A stretch of DNA of 38,265 nt from Rickettsiales bacterium. GTDB lineage: Bacteria; Pseudomonadota; Alphaproteobacteria; Rickettsiales; JALZUV01. The notes beneath the pieces are model-generated. The model saw only the letters and a list, made by a program, of their open reading frames with translations, did no database searches and was not told the origin of the DNA. The DNA lies in the NCBI GenBank assembly GCA_029252805.1, contig JAQXAR010000037.1, forward strand, positions 1 through 38,265, given 5' to 3'. The translations under genes and the position numbers were made by a program. Of the stretch, positions 26,616 through 35,376 are shown one piece after another. Positions within the stretch are counted from its first letter, which is position 1, and the number at the start of each line of letters is the position of its first letter.

Positions 26616-27005
26616 ATGTCAGATCATAACATTCCAGGTGACCTAAAATACACAAAAGACCATGAGTGGATTCGCGTTGATGGCGATACAGTCGTCATCG
26701 GTATCGACGATTACGCGCAACAAGCGCTCGGCGAACTCGTCTTCGTTGAATTGCCAGGTGTTGGCACAAACTTCGAACGCGGTGCCGATATGGCCGTCGT
26801 TGAATCCTTCAAAACAGCGAGCGATGTGTTTGCGCCAATCAGCGGCGAAGTCGTTGCGGTGAATGAAGCCCTTGGCGACTCTCCACAAACCGTAAATGAC
26901 GCCCCTTTTGAAGGCGGTTGGTTGGTGAAGTTAAAAGTGAGCAACGCCGCTGAATTAGAAGACCTCATGGATGCGACCACTTACGCCGCGCAACTCGAAG
27001 ACTAA
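26616..27005 (+). CDS. gcvH: Glycine cleavage system H protein
   Basis: GcvH is the lipoyl carrier that shuttles the aminomethyl group between the P, T and L proteins. The 129-residue protein has YTKDHEWIRVDGDTVVIGI, the FVELPGVG turn, and the lipoylation site VVESFKTASDVFAPISGEV with Lys66. The final ASDVFAP and NDAPFEGGWLVKLK blocks are typical. A GGGAG binding site lies nine bases before the ATG, 18 bases after gcvT. Confidence 0.97.
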   Translation: MSDHNIPGDLKYTKDHEWIRVDGDTVVIGIDDYAQQALGELVFVELPGVGTNFERGADMAVVESFKTASDVFAPISGEVVAVNEALGDSPQTVNDAPFEGGWLVKLKVSNAAELEDLMDATTYAAQLED

Positions 27006-27036
27006 ATAATAAACGAATAAGAGAATAGAGAAACCT

Positions 27037-28308
27037 ATGCGTTTTTTACCCCATACTGCACAAGAACGGCAAGAAATGTTGAAATCTATCGGCGCGAATA
27101 GTGTTGATGATTTATTCCATCACGTGGCAGAAGAAAGCCGCCTGAAAGTGACAATGGATTTGCCTGACACTCAACCAGAATATTTGGTTGAGAGCGATAT
27201 CACAAAGATGGTGGCAAAAAACAGACCGGCCAATGATAATCCGTTCTTCCTCGGTGCAGGCTGCTATTATCACCATGTTCCTGCAACGGTCGATCACATG
27301 ATCCAACGTTCGGAATTTCTCACCGCTTACACCCCTTACCAGCCGGAAATTTCGCAAGGCACGCTCGGCGTTATCTTCGAATTCCAAAGCATGCTCTGCG
27401 CGCTTACGGGACAAGAAGTAGCCAATGCCTCTATGTATGATGGCGCAACGTCAGTGGCCGAAGCTGCACTCATGGCACGTCGTATCACCAAGCGCGACAA
27501 TGTGCATATCGCCACCCCACTCCACCCCGATTACCGCGATACGCTAGCCACTTACATGGACACCATGGGCGGCGAAGTAAATGACAGCCCGTTGGATAAA
27601 AACTCAGCTTGCCTGATCGTTCAAACGCCTGACTTTAACGGCACAGTTCACTCGCTAGCAGAGTATCGCAAGCAGTGCGATGCGGTCGGCGCAAAGCTGA
27701 TCGTTGCGGTGACCGAAATCGTTTCTCTAGGCCTACTCGCAGCGCCAAAAGAAGCGGATATCGTCGCCGGTGAAGGCCAAAGTATTGGCGTTCCGATGCA
27801 ATATGGCGGCCCTCATGTTGGCTTCTTCGCGTGCTCGATGAAAGATGTTCGTCAAATGCCAGGACGTCTGTGTGGCGTCACTACTGATATGGAGGGTCGA
27901 CGTAGTTTTGTGCTCACGCTCAACACACGCGAGCAACATATTCGCCGTGCGAAAGCGACCTCAAACATCTGTACCAATGTTGGTCTCTGCGCGACAGCCT
28001 TTACGGTTCACATGAGCTTGCTGGGTGAACACGGATTTAAACAACTCGCCCTTCTAAACCATGAAGCTGCCTGCACTTTAGCCGATAAGCTAGAGACCGT
28101 TGGCGTGACCATCGAGAATGAAAGTTTCTTCAACGAATTCGTTGCAGTGCTGCCAGATGATGCCGCTAAAATCTCGGATGCACTTTACGATAAAGGCATT
28201 ACTCCGGGCTTAGCCCTTAATGGCAACCGCATGCTATTTGCGGCCACTGAAATGACGACCGAGTCCGATATGGACGCCCTCATCACGGCGTTGAAAGAGG
28301 TGCTATAA
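27037..28308 (+). CDS. gcvPA: Glycine dehydrogenase (decarboxylating) subunit 1
   Basis: This is the N-terminal half of the P protein, encoded as a separate subunit (423 residues) as in Bacillus and some alphaproteobacteria. It begins RFLPHTAQERQEMLKSIGANSVDDLF and carries the family blocks FLGAGCYYHHVPATVDHMIQ, TAYTPYQPEISQGTL, NASMYDGATSVAEAA and GEGQSIGVPMQYGGPHVGFFA. It does not bind the PLP lysine; that is in subunit 2. Its stop codon TAA overlaps the ATG of gcvPB by one base, giving translational coupling and probably the 1:1 ratio needed. Confidence 0.96.
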   Translation: MRFLPHTAQERQEMLKSIGANSVDDLFHHVAEESRLKVTMDLPDTQPEYLVESDITKMVAKNRPANDNPFFLGAGCYYHHVPATVDHMIQRSEFLTAYTPYQPEISQGTLGVIFEFQSMLCALTGQEVANASMYDGATSVAEAALMARRITKRDNVHIATPLHPDYRDTLATYMDTMGGEVNDSPLDKNSACLIVQTPDFNGTVHSLAEYRKQCDAVGAKLIVAVTEIVSLGLLAAPKEADIVAGEGQSIGVPMQYGGPHVGFFACSMKDVRQMPGRLCGVTTDMEGRRSFVLTLNTREQHIRRAKATSNICTNVGLCATAFTVHMSLLGEHGFKQLALLNHEAACTLADKLETVGVTIENESFFNEFVAVLPDDAAKISDALYDKGITPGLALNGNRMLFAATEMTTESDMDALITALKEVL

Positions 28309-29828
28309 TGACTGCTGCATTAAAGAAAGAATCGAACGTGACCGCATTTGCAAAACAAGACCCTCTCGTAGACCGTAGCCACGGCCTGAACTTTGAAGAG
28401 CCGCTACTGATTGAACGAAGCCGCGAAGGCCGCTGCGGTGTAGATCTACCAAAACCAAAAGGCACGAAGCTACGCACCGGCCAAACCGCGCGTACGGAAA
28501 TCGGCCTGCCGCAAGTGAGCGAGCCGCAAGCCGTTCGTCACTTTGTTCGCTACTCCCAGCAGAATTTCAGCATCGACTCTGGCTTCTATCCGCTAGGCTC
28601 ATGCACGATGAAACACAACCCTCGTCTGAACGAGAAAATGGCACGCCTCCCCGGTCTCGCAAACTTGCACCCGTTGCAAGATGAACGCACCACTCAAGGC
28701 GCATTGGAACTAATGTATACACTCCAACATTGGCTCTCTGAACTGACCGGCCTACCGGGCGTATCGCTCTGCCCTGCGGCGGGCGCACAAGGCGAAATGG
28801 CGGGCATGATGGTCATCCGCAAAGCATTGGAAATGCGCGGCGAAAACCGCAAAACCGTCCTCGTTCCTGATAGCGCGCATGGTACTAATCCTTCGACCGC
28901 TGCTATGTGTGGATTCAAAATCGTCACCTTACCTTCAACGAATGAAGGTTTTGTCGATATGGAAGCATTCGAAGCGGCACTTAATGACGATGTCGCTGGC
29001 TTCATGCTAACCAACCCCAACACCTGCGGATTATTCGATCCTAACGTAAAGAAAATCGCTGATATGCTACACGCAGCCGGCGGCTATTTCTATTGCGATG
29101 GTGCAAACTTCAACGCCATTGCCGGTCGTGTCCGTCCCGCTGATTTCGGCGTGGATGTCATGCATATCAACTTGCATAAAACCTTCTCAACTCCGCATGG
29201 CGGCGGCGGCCCAGGTAGTGGCCCCATCGTCGTGACGGAAGAGCTCAAACCTTACCTGCCAGTGCCACGCGTACTCAAGCAAGGCGATACTTACACGCTC
29301 GAAATGGAAGCGGAGCTAAGCATGGGCCGCATGAAAGGCTTCCACGGCCATATGGGCATGTTCGTGCGCGCACTTTCTTACATGATGGCACACGGCAAAG
29401 ACGGTATCCGCCAAGCCTCTGAAGATGCCGTGTTAAACGCCAATTACGTTCGCAGCCAGTTGCAAGATCACTATCACGTACCCTTCCCCGGCATGTGTAT
29501 GCATGAGTGCCTAATCTCCGATAAAATTCAAAAAGCCGATGGTGTGACCACAATGGATATCGCCAAAACACTGATTGAACATGGCATGCACCCGATGACG
29601 GTCTTCTTCCCGCTCGTGGTTCAAGGCGCAATGCTGATTGAGCCAACGGAAAGCGAAACCAAAGAAACGATTGATCGCTTCATCGCCATCATGAAAATGA
29701 TTGCCGATGATACCAAAGCCGGCAAAGGCGAGGCGTTCACGCAGAATCCAAAATCGACACCACGGCGTCGCCTAGATGAAGCACAGGCCGCTCGTAAGCC
29801 GATCCTTTCTTGGCAGATGATGGAGTAA
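28308..29828 (+). CDS. gcvPB: Glycine dehydrogenase (decarboxylating) subunit 2
   Basis: This is the PLP-binding half of the P protein, which decarboxylates glycine and loads the aminomethyl group on lipoyl-GcvH. The PLP lysine is Lys291 in HINLHKTFSTPHGGGGPGSG. Other signatures are GFYPLGSCTMKHNP (93-106), PDSAHGTNPSTAAMCGF and LTNPNTCGLFD. The 506-residue length matches family members. An N-terminal extension of about 25 residues precedes the conserved part. GAAAGAGG before the ATG can serve as binding site within the gcvPA coding end. Confidence 0.97.
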   Translation: MTAALKKESNVTAFAKQDPLVDRSHGLNFEEPLLIERSREGRCGVDLPKPKGTKLRTGQTARTEIGLPQVSEPQAVRHFVRYSQQNFSIDSGFYPLGSCTMKHNPRLNEKMARLPGLANLHPLQDERTTQGALELMYTLQHWLSELTGLPGVSLCPAAGAQGEMAGMMVIRKALEMRGENRKTVLVPDSAHGTNPSTAAMCGFKIVTLPSTNEGFVDMEAFEAALNDDVAGFMLTNPNTCGLFDPNVKKIADMLHAAGGYFYCDGANFNAIAGRVRPADFGVDVMHINLHKTFSTPHGGGGPGSGPIVVTEELKPYLPVPRVLKQGDTYTLEMEAELSMGRMKGFHGHMGMFVRALSYMMAHGKDGIRQASEDAVLNANYVRSQLQDHYHVPFPGMCMHECLISDKIQKADGVTTMDIAKTLIEHGMHPMTVFFPLVVQGAMLIEPTESETKETIDRFIAIMKMIADDTKAGKGEAFTQNPKSTPRRRLDEAQAARKPILSWQMME

Positions 29829-29830
29829 CA

Positions 29831-30469
29831 TTGGCCCTCACACCCCTTCGTAAGATCTTACTGCGCGAATGGGCGATCAACCTATTACTGTCCGGCTATT
29901 ACCTCTATTTTGCACGTGTGCATGCTGAATATGTATTCGAAACAGGCGAGCCAACCACACTGATTTTCCTGATCTATGAATCACTCATTATCATGTTGCT
30001 GCTGACTCGCCGCACCCCCAAAGAAGTGAGCTTTAAAAGTAAAGATTGGATCGCCGCCACCCTAGGCACGTTTGCCCCACTGATGTTAACTTCTCAGCAC
30101 CAAGCTTTTACGGGCGATTTCATCATTCTCATCCTACAGATAATCGGAATGGTTATTTCCTTAGTCGGCATGTGCGGCCTCAACCGCAGCTTTGGCATCG
30201 TACCGGCGAATCGCGGCGTGCAAGTTTCGGGCCTTTACGAAGTGATAAGGCATCCCATCTATGCAGGCTATTTTCTGAGCCTAACGTGCTTCACCTTGTT
30301 GAATTTACCGAATATCGAAGTAGCCGCACGTAATATTAGCATTCTACTTCTCACGCTCACGGCGATTATCTTTCGCATTCGCTATGAAGAAGCCTTACTC
30401 ATAAAAGATAAAAAATATCAGACCCTCGTCGAGAAAACGCGCTACCGTATTTTACCCGGCATCTGGTAA
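29831..30469 (+). CDS. Isoprenylcysteine/phospholipid methyltransferase-like membrane protein
   Basis: This 212-residue integral membrane protein has five or so hydrophobic segments and the C-terminal methyltransferase pattern of the ICMT/PEMT family: GLYEVIRHPIYAGYFLS near residue 139, then RIRYEEALLIKDKKYQTLVEK and RILPGIW at the end. Family members methylate isoprenyl-cysteine, phospholipids or other membrane substrates; the substrate here is unknown. I start at the TTG at 29831, which has GGAG five bases upstream inside the end of gcvPB; another in-frame TTG at 29810 lies within gcvPB without a binding site. It follows gcvPB by two bases, so is expressed with the gcv operon. It ends immediately before the end of convergent PBP1A gene. 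Confidence 0.82.
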   Translation: MALTPLRKILLREWAINLLLSGYYLYFARVHAEYVFETGEPTTLIFLIYESLIIMLLLTRRTPKEVSFKSKDWIAATLGTFAPLMLTSQHQAFTGDFIILILQIIGMVISLVGMCGLNRSFGIVPANRGVQVSGLYEVIRHPIYAGYFLSLTCFTLLNLPNIEVAARNISILLLTLTAIIFRIRYEEALLIKDKKYQTLVEKTRYRILPGIW

Positions 30470-32749
30470 TTAAAAGACGAGACGTCTCTTACGGCCACCG
30501 ACAGGGTAATCATATTCACGCTCTTCGGTGACTTTTCTCACTTTTTCCTGAATCCAATCACTTGGTCCTGCTTCTTCCTTAGGAGGGATCGGTGCTCTCT
30601 TTTGCGATGTTGGTAACTCGATATCGCGCTCTACAGGGGCTCCGTCATGCAACTGATAACGCGGGTTCCCCTTGGGCTCAACACGGCGGCGGTCATTACG
30701 TCGGTTATTCCATGGAAGGTCTACATTCGGTTTCGCAGCGCTACTATCAGGGCGCCAAGGAAGCCCCTCACCCGTGGCCGTATAAATATCGCCGATCATC
30801 GCCGATCCATCAAAATACTGGAAATGCTGCGGGATACTCATCACCGGTTTGCCTTGATGTGCCACCTTCATCAGGTCACGCCACATCCGTGCAGGCATGG
30901 CACCGCCTGTCACTTTCTTCGTTGGGCTATTATCATCGTTACCCACCCAAGCGCCGGTCACATATTGCGGCGTAAACCCAATAAACCACGCATCACGCGA
31001 GTTCTGACTCGTCCCGGTTTTACCCGCTGCTGGACGGCCAAAATTTGCGCCTCGGCCAGTACCAAAAGCAACGGTATCGGTCATCAGATCATTCATCATA
31101 CGTGTGATATTCCCGCGAAGGGCATAGCCTTCTTCTTCTGCACCCGTACGTTCATAAAGTAGTTCATTATCTTTTTGGCGCACGATTTTACGAATCGCAT
31201 AAGGCTTCATTTTGCGACCGCCATTGGCCAGATGCGCATACGCCCCGACCATCTCCATCATCGTGACCTCGCTCGTACCCAGAGATAGCGATAGATTTGG
31301 CTCCAGCGGCTCCTGAACACCCAAGCGCTTCGCCATGTTAATCACTGAGCCAATCCCCACTTGCTTGGCTAATTGCACGGCCACTGTATTGACTGAACGG
31401 AAGAAGGCCTCACGCAAACGCAAGTCCCCTAAGTAACGACCATTATAGTTTTTCGGCGCCCAGCTACCATATTTTATCGGACGGTCAACGACCCAGCTAT
31501 TAGGGCTTAACCCCCACTCCAATGCCGCCAAATAGACGAATAATTTGAACGACGAACCGGGCTGACGCTTCGCTTGCGTCACACGGTTAAATTGGCTCGC
31601 CGCATAGCTAACACCGCCCACCATCGCTTTCACTGCACCATCCGGTGTCATCGTAAGCATGGTCGCTTGGGTCGCATCTTTTTCTTTGCCTTCACCCTCT
31701 ATATAGCGTGTCACGGTCTCTTCCGCCGTTAACTGCAAACGAGGGTCTAGCGTGGTATAGACTTCCAAATCTCCATCAACCTGCCCGACATGCCGGGGGA
31801 TTAAATCCACCACCCAATCGGCGAAATAACGACTACCATTACCGCTTTCTGTTTTTAAATTGATCGCTTCTGCAAACGTCCCTATCGCTTCTGAGGCCGC
31901 GTGGTCATTGAGAAGTCCTGCATCCTTCATATTCAGGATAACTTGTTTAGTGCGCTTAAAAGAAAGCTCTCGATTGCGCGTCGGGGCATAACGTGATGGC
32001 GCTTTTAACAAGCCCACCAACAAGGCCGACTCTTGCAGCGTCACCTCCACCGCAGATTTATCAAAATAGTGATACGCCGCTGCATCAATTCCGTAATTAC
32101 CTGCTCCCAAATAGACTCGGTTCAGGTAAATTTCGACGATCTTCTCTTTGCTGAAATGCCCTTCGATCCAGAGACTTAACATCACTTCCTGAATCTTACG
32201 TTTCAAGGTACGTTCTGGCGTTAAGAAAGTATTTTTCGCCAATTGCTGGGTAATGGTACTGCCGCCCTGCACCACGCCACCTGCCGCAACATTGCGTACC
32301 ATGGCACGTAAAATACCCCAAGGGTCAATTCCACCATGTTCAAAAAATCGTCGATCTTCTGTCGCCAAAAGCGCATCAATTAACTGCTTGGGAATTTCAT
32401 CATAGGTCACATGTTTCCCCACCACATGACCGTAACTACCGATCATATTTTTCGACGTGTCATACACGCGAATACCGGGAGGCTTGTCGTAACTCTCTAA
32501 CTGCCCCAGATCAGGCAACTCGCTTGCAAACCAAATGAGTGTCAGTAATCCAAGGATAATAAAGGTAAGCCCAAGCGATCCCAGCAAGGTCCATATTTTA
32601 CGTGAGAAAAGAAAACGTTTGCTCGTTGTCGAACGCTTTACCGTCTGCTTACGCTTACTCGACGTGCGTTGTTTGCGCGCAGTACTACTGCGCGTTGTGC
32701 TTGCCGGTTTACGGCGTGAAGGAGTTTTTTTCTTTACCACGCCTCGCAA
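30470..32749 (-). CDS. Penicillin-binding protein 1A (class A, GT51 + transpeptidase)
   Basis: This bifunctional enzyme polymerises and cross-links peptidoglycan in the periplasm. The 759-residue protein has a very basic cytoplasmic tail (1-50), one membrane helix (about 51-75), and a GT51 glycosyltransferase with catalytic Glu131 (ATEDRRFFEHGG) and GGSTITQQLAKN (162-173). The transpeptidase domain shows SxxK in PGSSFKLF, SVN in FRSVNTVAVQ, and KTGTS in AAGKTGTSQNSRDAWFIGF. The C-terminal 90 residues are proline and charge rich. The start is uncertain: TTG at 32749 or GTG at 32740 (MVKKKTPSRRK), neither with a well-placed binding site. It could be classed as a PbpC-like or PBP1A-like enzyme; PBP1A fits better. 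Confidence 0.93.
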   Translation of the reverse strand: MRGVVKKKTPSRRKPASTTRSSTARKQRTSSKRKQTVKRSTTSKRFLFSRKIWTLLGSLGLTFIILGLLTLIWFASELPDLGQLESYDKPPGIRVYDTSKNMIGSYGHVVGKHVTYDEIPKQLIDALLATEDRRFFEHGGIDPWGILRAMVRNVAAGGVVQGGSTITQQLAKNTFLTPERTLKRKIQEVMLSLWIEGHFSKEKIVEIYLNRVYLGAGNYGIDAAAYHYFDKSAVEVTLQESALLVGLLKAPSRYAPTRNRELSFKRTKQVILNMKDAGLLNDHAASEAIGTFAEAINLKTESGNGSRYFADWVVDLIPRHVGQVDGDLEVYTTLDPRLQLTAEETVTRYIEGEGKEKDATQATMLTMTPDGAVKAMVGGVSYAASQFNRVTQAKRQPGSSFKLFVYLAALEWGLSPNSWVVDRPIKYGSWAPKNYNGRYLGDLRLREAFFRSVNTVAVQLAKQVGIGSVINMAKRLGVQEPLEPNLSLSLGTSEVTMMEMVGAYAHLANGGRKMKPYAIRKIVRQKDNELLYERTGAEEEGYALRGNITRMMNDLMTDTVAFGTGRGANFGRPAAGKTGTSQNSRDAWFIGFTPQYVTGAWVGNDDNSPTKKVTGGAMPARMWRDLMKVAHQGKPVMSIPQHFQYFDGSAMIGDIYTATGEGLPWRPDSSAAKPNVDLPWNNRRNDRRRVEPKGNPRYQLHDGAPVERDIELPTSQKRAPIPPKEEAGPSDWIQEKVRKVTEEREYDYPVGGRKRRLVF

Positions 32750-32778
32750 TTACCGGAATTTGCCAAGCCAAACAAGCA

Positions 32779-32800
32779 TTTATAACTTCTTTATAACTTC
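32779..32800. repeat. Perfect tandem 11-bp repeat in the pbp1A-cyaY spacer
   Basis: TTTATAACTTC occurs twice in direct succession (32779-32789 and 32790-32800) in the 89-base gap between the divergent PBP1A and cyaY genes. The unit is about one helical turn, so a protein could bind both copies on the same DNA face. No known regulator site is recognised. Confidence 0.7.
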
Positions 32801-32838
32801 TACTTTTCAACCTCAATAAATACGATTATGATGGGCCT

Positions 32839-33177
32839 ATGTTTGATGAATCAGAATTCCACGAATTAGTTGAAGCCTTCTTAGAAAGGCTCGCCGAAGA
32901 AATTGAGCTTAAAGACGATGATATGTTGATTGATGTCGATCTCAATCAGGGCATCCTCACGCTTGAGCTGGACTCTGGCCAGCAATATGTAATCAGCAAG
33001 CACCTGCCTTCGCAACAAGTCTGGCTTTCATCACCGATGAGCGGTGGCCTGCATTATGATTACAGCGAAGAGCTCGAAAGCTGGGAACTCGTCAAAGATG
33101 GCACCCGCCTAGACGAGCACCTCGCGCAAGAACTCTATCAGCTTACCAGCATCGCTTTTGACTTTATTGGCGAGTGA
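32839..33177 (+). CDS. cyaY: Iron donor protein CyaY (frataxin)
   Basis: CyaY binds iron through an acidic surface and regulates iron-sulfur cluster assembly with IscS. The 112-residue protein has the expected acidic first helix (FDESEFHELVEAFLERLAEEIE), the strand DMLIDVDLNQGILTLEL, and the frataxin core QYVISKHLPSQQVWLSSPMSGGLHYDY. Length of about 110 is normal. It is divergent from the PBP1A gene and 32 bases before the ABC exporter. The binding site before the ATG is weak (TGGG). Confidence 0.95.
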   Translation: MFDESEFHELVEAFLERLAEEIELKDDDMLIDVDLNQGILTLELDSGQQYVISKHLPSQQVWLSSPMSGGLHYDYSEELESWELVKDGTRLDEHLAQELYQLTSIAFDFIGE

Positions 33178-33209
33178 CATCGCCGCCGTAACGCGCTAAA
33201 CCCTGCGGC

Positions 33210-35000
33210 ATGGAAGCACGCAGTCATAGCCTCTATTCGAGCAGCACACATCGCCGAGACAAAGGGGACCTCCCTAGCCTGCGACAGCTCCTGCCCTATC
33301 TAAAACCTTATAAAGGCCTAATATTCGGCGCATGTATCGCGCTGATCTTCACGTCTGTAGCGGTGCTCGGCATGGGTGCCGCCCTGCGCTATCTGGTCGA
33401 TTTCGGTATTAGCGCCGGCGACCCTGCTTTGCTTGATCAAGGCTATTTCATCATGCTTGGTGTGGTTGGGTTGCTCGCTGCTGCCTCTTTCGCACGTTTT
33501 TATTTCGTCTCTAGTATTGGCGAGAGGCTCGTCGCTGATATTCGTCGCGATGTTTTTGCGAAAGTCGTGCAGATGCATATGGGCTTCTTCGAAACCACCC
33601 GCACCGGCGAACTTCTCTCAAGGATGACCGCAGACACCACCTTGCTGCAAAGCGTGTTTGCCGGCACCTTATCCGTCGCCATCCGTAACGGCTTGCTCAT
33701 TATTGGCGGTACGACACTCCTACTCATTACCAGCGGCAAATTAACAGGCATGGTGTTCCTGATGCTACCTGCCGTCATCATACCGATCGTCACCCTTGGC
33801 CGCAAAGTGCGCTTTTGGTCACGCGAGGCCCAAGCGCGCCTGGCCGATGTCAATGTCGAAGCCGAAGAAACCGTGCATGGTATTCGCACCATTCAGTCGC
33901 TCTCGCTCGAATCCTACCAGCAGCAACGCTTCACCTATCGTGTGCAAGAAGTGCTGGACGCCTCCCTCAAACGCATCGGCCTGCGCGGCTGGCTCACCGC
34001 CATCGTCATCGGCCTCGTTTTCGGAGCCGTGATGACCGTGCTGTGGATGGGTGGCCGCGACGTACTTGCCGGACGCATCAGCTCCGGCGAGCTTTCCTCA
34101 TTCGTTTTCTACGCCATTATCGTAGCTGGCGCGACGGGCGCAATTAGCGATATCATCGGCGACCTCCAACGCGCCGCCGGGGCCACCGAACGCCTGCTTG
34201 ATCTGTTAAACGAGCAATCCGAGATCACCTCGCCTGAGCATCCCAAATCGCTGCCGCAACGGATGGAAGGGCGAATCGTCTTTGATAAGGTGAATTTCAA
34301 TTACCCTTCCCGCCCTGATACGGCTTCGCTTTCCGATATCTCCTTTGAAGTCACCTCCGGCGAAACCGTCGCCATTGTTGGCCCGTCCGGTGCAGGTAAA
34401 ACGACGCTCTTGCAACTTCTACAACGTTTCTACGAACCCCAATCGGGCAGCATCACGCTTGAGGGTATTGATATTAACGAGCTTGAACTCACTGCCTTGC
34501 GTCAAGAAATGGGCCTCGTCCCGCAAGATGCCGTCATCTTCTCCACCACGGTCGAAGAAAATATCCGTTTTGGCCGCATTGACGCGTCAGATAGCGAAAT
34601 CGAAAAAGCTGCCGAACTCGCCGCCGCGCTCGAATTCATTCAGGAACTCCCCAAAGGCATGGCGACCTATGTCGGCGAAAAAGGCGTTCGGCTTTCCGGC
34701 GGACAGCGCCAGCGCATCGCCATCGCCCGCGCGCTGTTACGTAACCCTTGCATCTTATTGTTGGATGAGGCCACCAGCGCACTTGATGCCGAAAATGAGC
34801 GCCTCGTGCAACAGGCCATCGACAGGGCCATGGCAGATCGCACCACCCTCGTCATCGCCCACCGCCTAGCCACCGTCAAACGCGCCGACCGAATCATCGT
34901 GCTCAACCAAGGCCGCATCGATGCGATTGGCACCCACGAGGAACTCCTAAAATCCAGCGAACTCTACGCCCGCTTAGCAAAGCTTCAATTTACGGCTTAA
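33210..35000 (+). CDS. ABC exporter, MsbA/ABCB-type half transporter
   Basis: This 596-residue protein fuses a six-helix transmembrane domain (about 35-320) to an ATPase domain (about 355-590), and so works as a homodimer. The ATPase shows Walker A GPSGAGKTT, Q-loop VPQDAVIFS, signature LSGGQRQRIAIARALL, Walker B ILLLDEATSALD and the H-loop VIAHRLATVKRADRI. The TM domain has FFETTRTGELLSRMTADT, typical of the ABCB lipid/drug export family. The substrate could be lipid A core, another lipid or a drug; MsbA itself is a possibility. The first 25 residues are polar. Its codons are richer in G and C than those of groEL or the orphan genes. Confidence 0.88.
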   Translation: MEARSHSLYSSSTHRRDKGDLPSLRQLLPYLKPYKGLIFGACIALIFTSVAVLGMGAALRYLVDFGISAGDPALLDQGYFIMLGVVGLLAAASFARFYFVSSIGERLVADIRRDVFAKVVQMHMGFFETTRTGELLSRMTADTTLLQSVFAGTLSVAIRNGLLIIGGTTLLLITSGKLTGMVFLMLPAVIIPIVTLGRKVRFWSREAQARLADVNVEAEETVHGIRTIQSLSLESYQQQRFTYRVQEVLDASLKRIGLRGWLTAIVIGLVFGAVMTVLWMGGRDVLAGRISSGELSSFVFYAIIVAGATGAISDIIGDLQRAAGATERLLDLLNEQSEITSPEHPKSLPQRMEGRIVFDKVNFNYPSRPDTASLSDISFEVTSGETVAIVGPSGAGKTTLLQLLQRFYEPQSGSITLEGIDINELELTALRQEMGLVPQDAVIFSTTVEENIRFGRIDASDSEIEKAAELAAALEFIQELPKGMATYVGEKGVRLSGGQRQRIAIARALLRNPCILLLDEATSALDAENERLVQQAIDRAMADRTTLVIAHRLATVKRADRIIVLNQGRIDAIGTHEELLKSSELYARLAKLQFTA

Positions 35001-35008
35001 GTCAACTC

Positions 35009-35044
35009 CCTCTCCTAGGTGCCAGGAGGGGTAAGCCTATTTTT
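35009..35044 (+). terminator. Probable terminator of the ABC exporter gene
   Basis: An eight-pair stem (35009-35016 with 35024-35031, CCTCTCCT with AGGAGGGG, one wobble) has a seven-base loop and is followed eight bases later by a run of five T at 35040-35044. The gap before the T-run makes it less than ideal. Confidence 0.45.
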
Positions 35045-35328
35045 GCGTTATAACGAGTATTCCCATATTGCCTAACCATGGTCTTTTATTCCCCGATCCT
35101 CCCGACTTAAGCGAGTCAGCTGCCAGCGGGGAAAGTCCCACTGGTAGCCGGGGGTTAAGAAAACCACACAAAGTTGGCCGCGACGCTTTCAGCGTAAGCC
35201 TATTATATAACGCCACCACCCCGACCCTAGGAACGAGGAGACAGTGTAGTTAACGATTGCTGTCACACAACCGCTTTGTGTAGGGGTTTCTTAAGCCCCA
35301 AAATATCTAAACTAGATACTTCACAGCC

Positions 35329-35357
35329 AATAAATACAATCTAGGCGAGTAAGTCAA
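35329..35357 (-). promoter_or_regulatory. Candidate promoter reading into the structured region
   Basis: On the minus strand TTGACT (35357-35352) and TTTATT (35334-35329) are exactly 17 bases apart, just past the fliJ stop codon. Transcription from near 35322 would enter the structured region at once. The -10 element matches four of six consensus bases. Confidence 0.4.
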
Positions 35358-35376
35358 GCGTGAATCGCTACCTTAG

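Larger units (their letters stand above)
35001..35376. ncRNA. Structured gene-free region, possible unassigned RNA
   Basis: This 376-base gap holds no convincing gene but much base-pairing potential. Local stems: 35104-35107 with 35114-35117; GCTGCCAGCGGG (35119-35130) with CCCACTGGTAGC (35137-35148), 12 positions with one wobble and one mismatch; ACGCT/AGCGT (35183-35195); GACAG/CTGTC (35240-35264); ACACAA/TTGTGT (35265-35281). A long-range stem joins 35151-35177 with 35271-35299 (arms about 75 per cent complementary). A minus-strand promoter-like pair lies at its right edge (35329-35357). It matches none of tmRNA, RNase P RNA, SRP RNA or common riboswitches that I can recognise. Strand and ends are unresolved. 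Confidence 0.4.

Noticed and set aside
29275-29646. Long antisense frame inside gcvPB
   Set aside because: It is a shadow of a conserved gene and its product is Arg/Ser/Cys rich without domain resemblance; the same holds for the other antisense frames across the window.
35119-35200. RNase P RNA or tmRNA in the gene-free region
   Set aside because: GGGGAAAGTCCC superficially recalls the GAGGAAAGTCC of RNase P RNA, but the other conserved blocks are missing. A tmRNA would need a tRNA-like T-arm (GTTCRANYC) and a tag ending in AA; neither is present on either strand.
35037-35253. Overlapping 60-residue reading frames on both strands in the structured region
   Set aside because: They have no binding sites, no family resemblance and overlap the paired arms; they look like by-products of a G+C-rich structured sequence.
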